Source: Abelmoschus esculentus
Taxonomy: Eukaryota > Streptophyta > Magnoliopsida > Malvales > Malvaceae
NCBI GenBank assembly: GCA_035048815.1
Contig: JAUCBN010000034.1
Coordinates: 10,890,737-10,954,736, forward strand
Direction of reading: 5' to 3'
Length of the DNA: 64,000 nucleotides
Part shown: one piece after another, positions 1 to 11,915 of the stretch
How the letters are laid out: every line of letters starts with the position of its first letter
Numbering within the stretch: the first letter of the stretch is position 1
The notes under the pieces: model-generated
The model's input: only the letters and a program-made list of their open reading frames with translations
Told to the model about the DNA's origin: nothing
The model's database searches: none
Made by a program: the position numbers and the translations under genes

Positions 1-995
1 TAAGAAATGTAGATCATAAAATATTTTACTGTCGTAAACTGAGTATTGTACTTTTACTTTTTAGAGTACTAGTCTTCATCACTACTTAAATCATAAATAT
101 CCTAAAACAAACAAGAAACTACCAACTAAAGAAAAAAAATTATTTTATAAAAATAATATTTGTGAAATTTAAATAGTAATATTAAAGGTGTGTAATATAA
201 TAATTTTCTTATATAACTTGTCAATATATCTACTATTTCCGTATCATTATCACAATCTTCGTTAATAGTAGAATAAACATGTATTCCTTCAAAAGTCTCT
301 GTCATAAATAAATAAAAATTATATTAGAGAATAATGTAAAATATAAAACCTATAATTATATATTTATATATATTTTAAAACTAAATGTGGGTTTTTTAAT
401 AAATAGGTAAACGGATCCGGGTCTAGGTTCGGGTCTTAAATGTTAGATCCAGATCCAGATCCGTATTTTAATCAGAAGATCCAGATCCGACTCAGATCCA
501 TTGGGTCTAAATTTTTATGATCCAGATCTTATAAAACGTATCTGGATCTACGGATTCGGGTCAGGTCCAGGATCCATTGTCATCCCTAACCCCAAGAAAC
601 TATTAATCGAAATAAAAGAAAATTGACGAAAAAATTCTTAGGAAGAAAAACAAAGAACGAAAAAAAAAATACAGAAAACACTAACTTTTGGAACTTTAAA
701 AATTGCATGTTTTTTATATATATAGTGAAGTTTATAACACGTACAAAAACACACATACTTTTAGAGAAGCAGTTTTTTTCTTTTGCACTTTATGTCTAAG
801 ACACAAAATTTGCAAGAAAAAAAAAAACTTTTAACTCAGCGAACATATTTTTTTTCATAAAAATATATATACTTAAAGAGAAAAAAAATTAATGAATTGG
901 ATTTCAGACTGTCTTCATGAAACACTTGCGGGTTCCCTTCCTTTTTCCTGCTACGGTCGGAATCTCGGTGCAATTTTTGTTTGTCTTAATACAAA
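1..995. other. Gene-free AT-rich flank with a small MITE-like palindrome
   Basis: No coding region is visible. Bases 404-588 are rich in repeated GGATCC/AGATCC words and have roughly inverted ends (TAGG..GGATCC on the left, GGATCC..CCCTA on the right), as in short non-autonomous hAT-like elements. The 8 bp on either side do not match, so this assignment is weak. Bases 600-995 are A/T-rich and may include the 3' UTR of the minus-strand HVA22-like gene that stops at 996. Confidence 0.35.
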
Positions 996-2399
996 CTATT
1001 GATCTTGTGGTTTGGTGCGTCGGAGCTTAAGACGAGCATGTTGGATCCTGGAGTTACTTGGAGAATACGGAATCGAGTCATCATCGTTGTCAAAATCGAG
1101 TTCCGATAAGCTCTCTGGTTTGCCGAACCTCGGTGAGTCTACAAAGTTAACACGACTCAATGGTGACGAGCAATAACCCTTGTTCCTCATCGACGGACTA
1201 CGTAAACCATTCGGAGACGGTGGTGGCGGAATGCTGGAATATCGATCTTCAGATTTCTGATCACTTGGATGTATAAGTTAGTATGGTTCCGTTAAATCGA
1301 ATCAACCGATAATCAAAATTTTCATCAAAATCTGTATTTACCTTGCGTGGTTTTCCTTGATTAAACTTCGCAGTTTGGCCTACCATGTACTGAAACATTT
1401 CGAAGAATTTCGCCAACCCCATTTCCGAGCAGTTAGCAGAGGAATTCGTGAACACATCCCATGCACGAGCTCTCAACTCCATGATCTTCCTGTCCACTTC
1501 AGTTTCATGTTTCGACATGTAAGGCTGTAAGAAGGTGTCGAACACAAAGTTGGTTCCCTGCAGCATCAAAACACAATAATATGTAATATTATTGTGTGAA
1601 TTAAGTTAAAACATTTGCATGAAAATGTCTGTAAGATTTGGCAAATCACCTTCATTTTAGGGTACCATAGGTAGATCAGAAAGGCAAGCTTCATCTCTCC
1701 ATACAGAGGCAACCTTAATTAATGACAGTTCAAATGTAATATTAGTAACCTAAGCAATCAGATTGGAGCTATGAAAGTTGACAGCTTTACCAGGAAATGA
1801 ATATGTCCATTATCTTCTCCAAAAATGTAAAAAACCCTACCAGGATCCTGCAAAATGCAGTACATTTACTTTAAATTAAAGTCTGAATTTTCTTTTTCAA
1901 TAAAAATATAAATTAAAATGGTCATGGTCATGGTTTATATACCAATATTTACACCAAAATCTGAGTTCTTCGTTCTCAACCTTCTTCCTCACCATTTTGA
2001 AGCACTCAAATGCTGGATATGCATATCCAAAAGTCAACCTGAAATTATAATACAAATAAGAATAACCTGAAATTGTAGCACACAGGATACACAAAGTCAA
2101 AATTTAGGGTTAAGGGGATTAAAGGTGTAAGGGCAAATTCTTAAATAAACTAAAATTTTAAAAATTTTAAATAAGAGGACAAAGGTGAAAAAAATATATA
2201 TTCTTTTATTTTGTACCCTTATTTAAGTTATTTTAAAAAATAATTTATTTATAAATTTATACCTCAACTTTTAAACATTTATGTTTTACCTCCCTAAAAT
2301 CCTGATTTCGTCCATAGTAATATAAATATTATAAAATATATACTAATGATATTTAAGATCATCTTACATTAGCAATCTGATCAAGAAATCTCCCAACAT
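996..2399 (-). CDS. HVA22: HVA22-like (TB2/DP1/REEP family) protein, six coding exons
   Basis: HVA22 proteins are ER membrane-shaping proteins of the REEP/Yop1 family, often ABA- or stress-responsive and linked to vesicle traffic and autophagy. I assembled six minus-strand exons from GT/AG sites: 2399-2368, 2038-1943, 1847-1791, 1713-1650, 1557-1342 and 1256-996. They join in frame to 726 nt (241 aa plus stop). The protein starts MLGDFLIRLLM, continues with the family hallmark GYAYPAFECFK, then hydrophobic hairpin segments (ILVGFFTF..; LAFLIYLWYPK) and the conserved PYMSKHETEVDRKI block. The C-terminal third is a polar, proline- and acid-rich tail (PPPPSPNGL; LDFDNDDDS). The start is chosen because the first exon begins with the family-typical MLG and splices cleanly. 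Length and tail resemble the longer HVA22 I/J/K-type members rather than the short HVA22A-E type. No in-frame lesion is seen. Exon calls lack transcript support. Confidence 0.9.
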
Positions 2400-2997
2400 T
2401 TTTATTAATTATTTATTTATTCTCCAGAGTCTACCTTGGGAATTTTCCTGTGGATAAATAAAATAGAATTCCATGAGAAAATTTGAAAATTCACTTTATC
2501 AACTCATTCATACATGGTGAAACACAAAAAAGAAAACAAAGACAACCTAGAATTCCAAACCTGTTCCCAGGTGTATGGTTTGCAAAAGGAAAAAAAAAAC
2601 TTCAAAGACCAAAAACCCTGAAAAAAAAAAACAAAAAATGAATTAGGAAACAAACGTGAAATCTAAACAAAAGACATGTTTTTTTTTAATTTGTTTTAGA
2701 TGAAAAAAATTTTAAAAACACCTCTGAAACAAACTGATAAACAAGACTATAATAATCAGTTTGATTCTAGGGAGAAATAAATGAAAGATTACTTTATGAG
2801 TATGTTGGAATGGATTAGATAGTGGATGAATTTATAGCAGATGTTAAAACAATGTTTGTTTGTTTGTTTTTCCCGTAATAGAAGAATAGGCTAGAAAGAA
2901 AATCATGGTCTCCTCTTCCCGCTATTTTCTCCCTTTCTATAAAAAAATGCTAAAAATTTGCATACCCACATTAATTATTTTCTTAAAAATAGATACA
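2400..2997. other. 5' flank of the HVA22-like gene
   Basis: A gene-free stretch between the first coding exon of the minus-strand HVA22-like gene and copia element A. It should hold that gene's 5' UTR and promoter. It is A-rich on the plus strand, and I see no clear TATA box or regulatory site to call. Copia element A begins about 600 bp upstream of the start codon. Confidence 0.4.
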
Positions 2998-3236
2998 TGT
3001 TGTGAATAAAGTAAAGAACAAGAACAAAATAGAAGAATAAATATGAGAGACAAAAGGGAGAGAGATTTTATTATATTCTCAAAGTAAGGGTTGTGTACAA
3101 TGCTATGCCAAAAGTCTATATTTATAGGCATAAGATGGAAACCCTAATTTCAATGGGTATTAAACCCTAATACTAAAGCCCATTAAAGTTTAACTTAATA
3201 TATGGATATCCACCATGAATAAATATATTCATAACA
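2998..3236 (-). repeat. 3' LTR of copia copy A
   Basis: 239-bp LTR, TG..CA bounded. Read on the minus strand it contains a TATA-like segment (GCCTATAAATATAG) a little past mid-LTR, followed by a T-rich end with an AATAAAAT polyadenylation-like signal. It differs from its partner at 8157-8395 at a single visible base. Confidence 0.93.
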
Positions 3237-6057
3237 CTCCCCCTTGGATATCCATGAAGATAATGTGCCTCGTTAAAACCTTACTAAGATAAAAACCCTA
3301 TGGGAAAAAAAATTCTTAGTGAAGGAAAAAGAGTACACACATCTTTGATACGCATAACATGTTGCCTCATTAAAAACCTTACCAGGAAAACCCATTGGGA
3401 CAAAACCTCGATTAAGGGAAAAAGAGTGCAACGCGTATTTACTCCCCCTCATGAAAATATCACATAAGATCTTTGAATCTTCATAATTCAATATTGAATA
3501 CAATCTTCAAATGTTGAAGTAGATCATGCACTAGTGGATAAATCTTCCAAATCATTGCTTGAAATGATTCATTGAATATTATTCATCTGAAAATCATGAG
3601 GGACGAAACTTGAAGAAATATGTTTCGTTTTATCATATTTGATATATCCACCTTGAGATATAAATTTTGTATTATCTCTGTACAAGATAACTTGCATCTT
3701 ATCTTGTAAAAAACATTCACATATCTTCAGGATATGTTTAGCCAAACACGGCTTTGCCTCTTGCATAACAATTATTTAAAGGTAATGATCTCGTAGCACT
3801 TAAATAATATTTCTGGACCAGCTAAGATACGATGCTTCCAGATCAAAAAAAATGTGTATATTGTGCTTTAGACTAAAAATATCATTACCCTTTTCGTGAT
3901 GCGAAAAATCTTTGTTTACAGTAAGAGATTTAACAACAACCATAAAGGTGATAAATAGATATGCGTTATGCATGTAAAGTCTCTTTCAATATTTTTCTGT
4001 ATGTCGATAGATGCACAAGGATTTGAGGAGGTCTCTTCACGAGTCTCAACGATATTCAAATCATCGACATACACAATCAATAAAAATTCAGAGCTAAATC
4101 TCTTAATAAAAATGCTCGGGGAAATAATTCATATAGCATTATGCTAATAAGTATTCAATGAGGCGATCATATCAAATACGCCTAAATTGTTTCAAGCCAT
4201 AAAAAGATATATTCAATATGATTGAATAATGTTCTCGAGAACTTGAATGAACTGCTTATGGCAATCTAAATCTTTCCGGAAGTTTCATGTAAATATTACT
4301 ATCAAGAGGCTCATTCAAATAGGATGTAACAACACCCATTAGGCAGAAACCGAGTAATTTTATTTATTGCTAGACTGATCAAAATCTAAAAGTAGTTGCA
4401 TCCACCACCGAGGAATATATTTTCCTCATAATCAATTTCATGTCTTTGTGAGAATCCTTGTGCAACCAAATAAGCTTATATCTCATGATTTCCCCTTTTG
4501 ATTTCTCTTTCTCACGAAGGTTCGTTTATATCCACGAGCTTTACACATTTCAATGTACGGGCTATAGGCCCAAATACTTCTCTTTTCAAAAGAGATTTTA
4601 GTTTCGCCTCAATTACCTCTTTCGTGTTGGCCAATCATTTCTTTGTTTACATTGCCCAATTGACAATGATTCATGATCCACATCATCAAATAAAATCTCT
4701 AGTGCTATATTGCATGCAACTATATTAACGATGTCGATTTAATTTCAGTTCCACTTATTACCATACATGACATAATCTATTGAAATCTCTTTATTATCAG
4801 GTACCTGAGTCATGTCAATGTCTCTGTTGGAGACCATTTAATCTCTTCTAGAGATTTTCATAATCATTGATTCCTCGATCAGACCATCATAAAATATAGC
4901 TCCTTTTCTTTTTCGAGGATCTCTTATCTTTGGAACTTACTTGTCTACTACGCTTTAAGCGTAAGTTAGACCCATTAGCAACTAGAGTTTGTCCTTCTAT
5001 GACATCAAATTTAATCGGAGCATTCATAGCTGGTATACGTGACTTAGTCACTCTTTTAGGGTCAGCAAAATCATCTGGCAATTGATTTGCTAAATGAATT
5101 ATCCTTTGAACTTATAGTTCACATTGTGTAGTACGTGGATCAAAATGAGAAAAATGATAATTCATTCTAACTTATTTCTTTCCCCAGCTATTTATTTTCT
5201 CTCCCTAATGTTAGGTAAACTGACTCATTAAAATGATAGTCAGTAAATCGGATTGTAAATAAATCCCCTATCAGAAGCTCTTATATATATTCCCAACAAA
5301 ACTCATCTTTGTGCGTTGTGGTGGAGCAATTAGAACATATATCGCACATACACAAAAAAAAATCTAAGATGAGAAATATTTGGTTCCAGACCAAAAACCA
5401 TTTGTAATGGGGAGAACTTATGATCATTTGTTGGCTTGATGCGAATTTGTGATACTACATGTAAAATTACATGTCATCAATATTATCAAGACTGATTGTC
5501 TTTAGAAAATAATCTGGAAAATGTGCTCGTAATTTTATCAACTGAGCAAGTAGCCTCGCAAACACCAAGTTGCGGGTTAATAACAAGGATACACATAACC
5601 ATCTAGTCGATGCATCGATAAAAATCATAAAATATCTAGATGGATTTTTAGAAAAGGTGTATGGGCCCATATATATCACCTTGTATCCGTTCCAGAAAAT
5701 TAATAACACTTTATTTTAGATGTTGATGATTGTATAATCAAATTGCTTTCATAGAAAGTATCACGTGAAATATAACCATGAAGAAAATCTTAGTTCTTCA
5801 ATAAATGACCACATGAAAGTGTCTACCAATTTTCGCATCATAATTGAACCGGGATGGTCTAACCGGTCATGCCAAATAAAATTATCAGTAAACATATTGT
5901 TTACAATAGCACGAGCTTCAACTTGTACTAATTCTTATGTAGTACAATATGGATGACAGTGCATGTAATTTTGCCAAGATTTCCTTATACTCGTAATATT
6001 GAGATAGTCAGCATCCCTTGACTAATATTCTCAATATATTTCTGTAAATATCTTTTA

Positions 6058-6205
6058 AAATTCAATAAGTCTCTTTGCGACTTTGACGAGCATAATACAC
6101 TGTAAATATGAGATAAAGTCTCATTTGGCAATAACATATTTGCTCAACGGGCATAATGCACTGTAAATATGAGATAAAGTCTCATTTAGCAATAACATAT
6201 TTGCT
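6058..6205. repeat. Tandem duplication inside copia copy A
   Basis: Two tandem copies of a roughly 66-bp unit containing ACTGTAAATATGAGATAAAG and the following GTCTCATTT..CAATAACATATTTGCTC. Copy B carries a matching duplication near 39260-39370, so it was present in the shared ancestor. Confidence 0.7.
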
Positions 6206-7394
6206 CTGTCGGAGCTTTCTGTGATATTAGTACTTCCGGATATAGTACTCATATTATTCCCTTGCATTTAAAATGGGAAAATGTACATAATTATGCACCT
6301 TTTAATATGTGCTTTATTTCATTCACTTCGGGGAATAAAAAATTGTACCATTCACTTCGGGGAATGGAAAATATTAAATATAGCACATTATATCAACTCG
6401 TTTATTTATCAAAGATAAGCTCTCAAAAGCTCTTCCGAAGCATTGATATTTCAGTACTTTGAGATATAGTACTCACATTTTCCCTTGTATTTAAATGGGA
6501 AAATATTTCTTATGCTTAAGTATAGTATGAGTACTTGCACTGTTTGCTTGACATAAATAGCCACAATTCATTGTAGATTTCATTCCAGAAGTGATAATAT
6601 TCTTCAAAGGATAAATTAACATAGAATATAAATAAATAATATATAAAATAAATTAACATAGAGCGTGAATAAATAATATGTAAAATAAATTAACATAAAT
6701 ATATAATAAATAAAACAAAATAAATAAAGATCAATTATTTCTTTTAGATGTTATAAGGGAAATAAAATAAATGGCGAATTATTCTCTTGAAGGACTATGA
6801 GAAAAATTATCATTATCCAATTGAGTTGGATCAATAACGCCATTATTTTTTTGCCACAAAGAAGATCTGATTATATTTTCTTCAATTTATCATTCATGAT
6901 TATGAATAAAGTCCGTAATGCTTCGGCGTTTGACAAGTACGAGATTAATGGTTTATACCATCACTTTGATAACATAAAGATTTTTAATCTGATCTCTATC
7001 ATTCTTGGCATCTTTACAATTCCACTTCTTGTGGATATAAGTATTCTCAAAATAATCATCTTATCCATGTCTATTTTATGATCTCAATCATGACCACAAT
7101 TACTAATGTGGCTTTTATTCATTCCACTATATAATATCACATTCGTTTCAGGGAATGGAGCGGAGCCTGTTGGGCGATATTCATAATTTTTCATGAGCAA
7201 CTCATTATTTTGCTCAGCCACAAGAAGGCAAGAAATTAACTTGGAATATTTCTTAAAGCCTTTTTCACGATATTGTGTCTGAAGGACAACATTGTTGGCA
7301 TGAAAAATGGAGTATGTTTTTTTTTTCTAACATATCCTCATCAATGATACTCTGGCACATAATTGAGTTTTATTCATTAACCATATAGTGAATT

Positions 7395-7655
7395 ATCACG
7401 TTTCCATTGACTTCAAGGAATGAAACAAATTCAATAATCGCATGGAATAAACATCATGCTGCATTCACTTCAGGGAATGACATAAATCAAATAATCGCAT
7501 GGAATAATCATCATGCTTACATTCACTTCATGGAATGTCATAAATCCAATAATCGCATGGAATAATCATCATGCTTGCATTCACTTTAAGGAATGTCATA
7601 AATCCAATAATTGCATGGAATAATCATCATGCATGCATTCACTTCAGGGAATGCC
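7395..7655. repeat. About five tandem ~63-bp units in the gag region of copia copy A
   Basis: Units contain CATTCACTTCAGGGAATG followed by CATAAATCCAATAATCGCATGG and AATAATCATCATGC. Read on the minus strand the CATTCCCTGAAGTGAATG part encodes FPEVN-like gag sequence and is itself a small inverted repeat (CATTC/GAATG). Copy B has only one to two units (about 37964-38042), so the array expanded in copy A or contracted in B. Confidence 0.75.
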
Positions 7656-8141
7656 TCCCATAAAAATTCTTTGATCAAGACAATTTTCGTAACTTGAACT
7701 TGGGAGAAGTCTATAGTCGAGTTTTTCGACATAAAAAAAATATTGCTTCCAAGCAAATATAAACTTTATAATATTCATACTATTAAATAGTAATTGATCA
7801 GTCAATATATATTCAATATATTCAAAGAATAAAAATTTAATCCTCATACGTGGCGTTGTTAAATCAGTCCACAAGGTCCTTTAAAAAGAACCTCCTTTGA
7901 GACCAGTAGCCTCGCAGAACGGGATGTCCAGCCAATATACTCGGATTAAATTATTAAAACAAAATATTAAGGACATGAAATAAACACATAATATCATTAG
8001 ACAAAAATAGAAATATGAAAAAGAGAAAAATCATAATCATCATCGTATATATACTATTTTATAAATTAAATATAAAAGATTGAAAAAGAACATACCGGGT
8101 AAATCTTTGAAGAGACTTGAAATAAAAATCTTCTGAGCAAA

Positions 8142-8156
8142 CTCGTGCTGATAACG
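8142..8156 (-). other. Primer-binding-site region of copia copy A
   Basis: Read on the minus strand, the bases just inside the 5' LTR are CGTTATCAGCACGAG. This is not the usual plant copia match to the 3' end of initiator tRNA-Met (TGGTATCAGAGC), although TATCAG is shared. The same sequence sits at 37459 in copy B. Confidence 0.55.
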
Positions 8157-8395
8157 TGTTGTGAATAAAGTAAAGAACAAGAATAAAATAGAAGAATAAA
8201 TATGAGAGACAAAAGGGAGAGAGATTTTATTATATTCTCAAAGTAAGGGTTGTGTACAATGCTATGCCAAAAGTCTATATTTATAGGCATAAGATGGAAA
8301 CCCTAATTTCAATGGGTATTAAACCCTAATACTAAAGCCCATTAAAGTTTAACTTAATATATGGATATCCACCATGAATAAATATATTCATAACA
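8157..8395 (-). repeat. 5' LTR of copia copy A
   Basis: 239-bp LTR, TG..CA bounded, matching 2998-3236 apart from one visible C/T difference near its start. Flanked on the right by ATACC, which pairs with ATACA at 2993-2997 as the target duplication. Confidence 0.93.
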
Positions 8396-8747
8396 ATACC
8401 ACTATTTTTTTTAGGAAACATTGATTATAATTGTTATATTTTAATATCTTTTAATTTGGTATTAAAAATTATTTGATTATATTTTAAAATAAATTCAATA
8501 AAATATGGATACTTCAATTTAGTGACGTACCACGTATCCGATATATCTTTGTACCGGAAATATATAGAGTACAATTTGTGTATTCCATAATATTTTATCT
8601 CTATTTTTTTATTAGTTCTTCTATTCTCTTATAGTTGTTATGAGATTAATGTTCTCGTCTTTTTTCAGGTATGACATTCTCCCCCACTCAATTTCGTGAC
8701 ACCCTCGTCACGAGCTTCCGCTTCGTGATTGACCTTTCGTCACGGTT
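8396..8747. other. Gene-free DNA, possible LTR remnant split by the Ogre-like element
   Basis: AT-rich up to about 8660. Bases 8673-8690 hold CATTCTCCCCCACTC, which on the minus strand is a purine tract (GAGTGGGGGAGAATG) followed by TGTCA, as at the 3' LTR border of an LTR element. The sequence ends in CGGTT at 8743-8747, the target duplication of the Ogre-like element. Right-flank sequence at 25795-25815 looks like a tRNA-Met primer site on the same strand. See findings. Confidence 0.35.
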
Positions 8748-8786
8748 TGTAGAACATGAATTTTGTCCAAACTTGAACCTAAGTAA

Positions 8787-8830
<44 letters not shown>

Positions 8831-11198
8831 ATAAAATAAATAGTTCAAAATTAAAAAAGAAAAGAAAAGAAAGGGATAAGGGAGTTTGGAAGTTACCTGC
8901 AGTTAGGAGTCTGGGTGGTTTTTTATTTGAAAATAATGAGCACGTAAAGGGGGGGAGTGTTCGAGGAATTCAAGGAAAAAAAGCCAATTCCAGGGAGTGA
9001 ATCAAATTGGAGAGATTCGGCGATAAGGAGATTCGATTAGGCAGCAACGGAGGATCACCGAAAACGTTATTGGAACCAAGTTAAGTTTTGTCTTTTCTTT
9101 CCCATTTATTTTTGCATTCGAAGGTATGGATATGGGTTAGAATTCTTAAAAAATAACGGTTTCCAGTACTGTTTTGTTAGTTGTTAAGTTTAATATTAAT
9201 ATGGTCAGTGGGTGCGGAAGTTTAGGATTGGATTAAGAATGGTTTTAGAAGGGTATGATTAAATCTTAATTTTATTTTGGTTCGAATAAGTTTAGGATGA
9301 ATTCCAGGTTTGAATGATTAGTTTAGGGGTTGAACCGGGTAGATTTAAGTTTTAGATTTGAAGTTTTGAGTTTTCCGGTGGTCAAACGGTGGCCGGTGTC
9401 GGAAAAACGACGACCGGAGTGTTCGGGTGGTAGTCATCGGCTATTGGTGGGCGGCGGCGAACTCGCCGGAGTGGTGGTTACCGGCGGCGATGTGGATTCG
9501 GCGACGGAGCGTGTGGCGGTTCAATGGCTGTGTTCATCGTGTTCTTCATTTTCATGAAGAACATGGATGAACACCAAACAAAACTAAGGTGTTTGATCCA
9601 TTTGAGTGAGGGTTTCTGGGCTTAGATGTGTTTAGGTTGAGAGAATTCTGAGTTGGACTGAGTCATGGGAGGGAAATTATGGTCGAGTCAACTCGGTGTG
9701 AAGGGAGGCCATCCATGTGCAAAACGACCGCGTTTTGACACAAGGAGACCCGCGTGTTTTGATCCGGGTCAACCTGGATCCGCGCGGTTCAAAGAAAAAT
9801 GGAAAATTACTCCCGCAGCCCCTCGATTTTTGAGGCGTAATTCACTTTAGTCCCTATTTCCCTTAATTAAGGCCTAAAACTTTAATTTACACTCAATTTA
9901 ACCCCTAATTGGACCCAATCCGAACCGTTAATCCAAAATTCCATCAATTTAGACGTTAATTAGGATTTAATTTAATTTTAAACTTAGATTTAATTTAATT
10001 AGATACTTAATTGGATTTAATTAAATTTTCTAAGCTTAGGATTAATTTAAATTGATCAAAATTAAGTCTAAGTCAACCCCTAAAATTGAATGTTTACCAA
10101 TTCCCGCTCTATGCCATGTAATTCCCTTTATATTAATTCCCAGTAATGTATTTGAGCTCCCATATCTCTTTAATAAAAGTAATTTAGCTCCTTTATCATC
10201 TTTATTGTTTTATTTGTTTTATTTATGTTGTTTATTTATTTTGTTTGCAAATTTTAAAAGCATATAGTGTATCTGTTTAGGGTGACATTTAACCTCCATG
10301 TAGATTAAATAAATTAGAGCCTGCTAGGGTTAGCCACTTTAATTAAATAATTAATTTTAAATAGGAAGATAATTTAGTAACGATGACGTTCTAATCATAT
10401 ATCTCGGATACACTAAGTGGTCAGTGTTTTGAAATAACATTATGTTGGCCAATAGTGTACTTTGGTATCGTATTTGGCGCGTCATCGAAACGTAGAAAAT
10501 GGTAAATAATTTATGGTTAGAATTTAATAAAATTAATTAGGCAAAACTAGAAACACTAATAGTATTATTAATTTTGTTTGGTGTCGAAATGGTAGTGTCC
10601 GTGCATTCGGATGTTATCAAAATACACCCGGTGAAATTAATAATTTAATAGGGTTTTAATTATTTAATTAATGGAGCCTTATAGGTTAGGACTTAAAATG
10701 AACCAGATAATAATTGATCATGCATATTTAAACCTTTTGGGTCAGAATCTATATTTCTTTAAATACGAGTTAAGGTTTTCTATTATAGGACGTCTTTCTC
10801 AAAGCTCGTATTTAAAAGAAATGTACCTTTTTACTCAAAAGGATATTCTTATTCGAACAATATTTATTTGACAAATGACGGATTAAATTAATATGATTAT
10901 TCGAAATGCCAAAATGCCACGTGTAATTAATAAGGTACCGATCTCGGGCGCTTGTAAGGGTCGTCCTTACGCGTAACCGACTCCCGAACCCAAAATGTTT
11001 TAAAAAGAATCTCTGGGTTTGTTTTATGGTGTCTAGCCTACCAAAGTGGCCGATGGCGACTCCAAATCAATTTTAAAATTCAAATTAAATGTTTTTAACA
11101 AGCCCTCTATTTTCACAATTCACGACTAAAATCGTTTTTTTCAAAATTCATTCGTCAGGCTATTTTTCACACATTTTGGTTTTAAAATGATCGCGATA
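8748..11198 (+). repeat. 5' LTR of the Ogre-like element
   Basis: 2451-bp LTR beginning TGTAGAACATG and ending GCGATA, where the 3' copy ends GCGACA, so the terminal CA has mutated here. Near its start it has an (AAT)n microsatellite (8788-8824). Compared with the 3' LTR it has an extra ~17 bp near 9490-9510 (GATGTGGATTCGGCGAC), flanked by a short GGCG repeat. The small ORFs within it are repeated in both LTRs and look non-functional. Confidence 0.95.
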
Positions 11199-11201
11199 GC
11201 T

Positions 11202-11219
11202 TGGCGACTCTGCTGGGGA
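11202..11219 (+). other. Primer-binding site of the Ogre-like element
   Basis: TGGCGACTCTGCTGGGGA starts three bases past the 5' LTR end. Ogre-type elements typically use a primer site of this kind, reported as complementary to a tRNA-Arg 3' end; that tRNA identity is recalled, not checked. Confidence 0.75.
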
Positions 11220-11915
11220 ATTTTTTTTTTGAGAGTCAGGCCTAATAATTACTTACACGTGGCATTTCGGTATTTTGAATATAGATATTAATTTAATTTA
11301 TTATTGTCGAATGAATATCGTTTGGATAAGGATAGTATTTTCATTTTGTGTGATATATCTGTCATTCATGCATCAGCTCTCGACCCGAGCTTTTATCCCT
11401 TGAGTGGGAGTTAGATATTGTCCGACGTGATGTTATCCAGCTCCGAGTTTCGGATTTTTATCTGCTTCCGGTATACTAACCTTACGCGTCGTGAGGTCTT
11501 CACCTCCGTTCTAAGGGACCTATACTACCGAATCGATGTCTTATCGTCGCAGTAGATGGTAACGACAGTTCGGGAACCCAGAGCCTAGACCAAAACCAGC
11601 ATGCGTAGAGTAGAAACCTACCTCTATTAGAGCCAGACAGGGACCATAAGATAAGGCGGTATGTTGCCGAAATGCCGCCGAAATTAGGATTTCTCTGTTT
11701 AACTGCTCTCCGGTTAATTTTACGCAACATAAACTTTTCTCTGGTTATTTTAAGTACAGTTCCTTTTTGTGATTATTTTGTTTAAATCTTGTATTCACTA
11801 TACTAACACGAATTTTGTTTTGTTTTCCTTTGCTTTATTATTTTGTTTTATCATTTGTCATATCATTTGCATTGGCATTAAATTCGAGAAACAGTGAAGT
11901 TAAAAGTATCCAAAA
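11220..11915. other. Leader between primer site and ORF1
   Basis: About 700 bp of untranslated leader. A run of T follows the primer site. No supported reading frame or repeat is seen here. The short open frame on the opposite strand at 11500-11730 has no recognisable motif. Confidence 0.5.

Larger units (their letters stand above)
3247..8141 (-). pseudogene. Decayed copia gag-pol remnant of copy A
   Basis: No long reading frame survives, but recognisable pieces lie in copia order on the minus strand. A gag remnant is near 7180-7340 (words such as LVAEQNNELL). A piece of the integrase catalytic domain is at 5467-5709 (FMIFIDASTRW and FARLLAQLIKLRAHFPDY). A reverse-transcriptase region is near 4000-4900. 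An RNase H end is at 3569-3766 (DKTKHISSSFVPHD). Stops and frameshifts separate all of them. Many disruptions are shared with copy B, so the defects probably predate transposition of both copies. No function is expected from this copy. Confidence 0.85.
2998..8395 (-). mobile_element. Ty1-copia LTR retrotransposon, copy A (defective)
   Basis: A 5.4-kb element read on the minus strand, bounded by 239-bp LTRs at 8157-8395 (5') and 2998-3236 (3'). LTRs begin TGTTATGAAT and end TCACAACA on that strand. The flanks ATACA (2993-2997) and ATACC (8396-8400) form a near-perfect 5-bp target duplication. A purine tract AAGGGGGAG abuts the 3' LTR at 3237-3245. The interior shows decayed gag, integrase, reverse transcriptase and RNase H in copia order. 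By eye the two LTRs differ at one base, implying recent insertion, although the coding interior is broken throughout. Copy B at 37224-42471 is the same family in the opposite orientation. Confidence 0.93.

Noticed and set aside
9330..10871. Short open frames in the Ogre-like LTR (for example 9665-9850 and 10671-10871), repeated in the 3' LTR
   Set aside because: They are short, lack recognisable motifs and are duplicated only because the LTR is duplicated.
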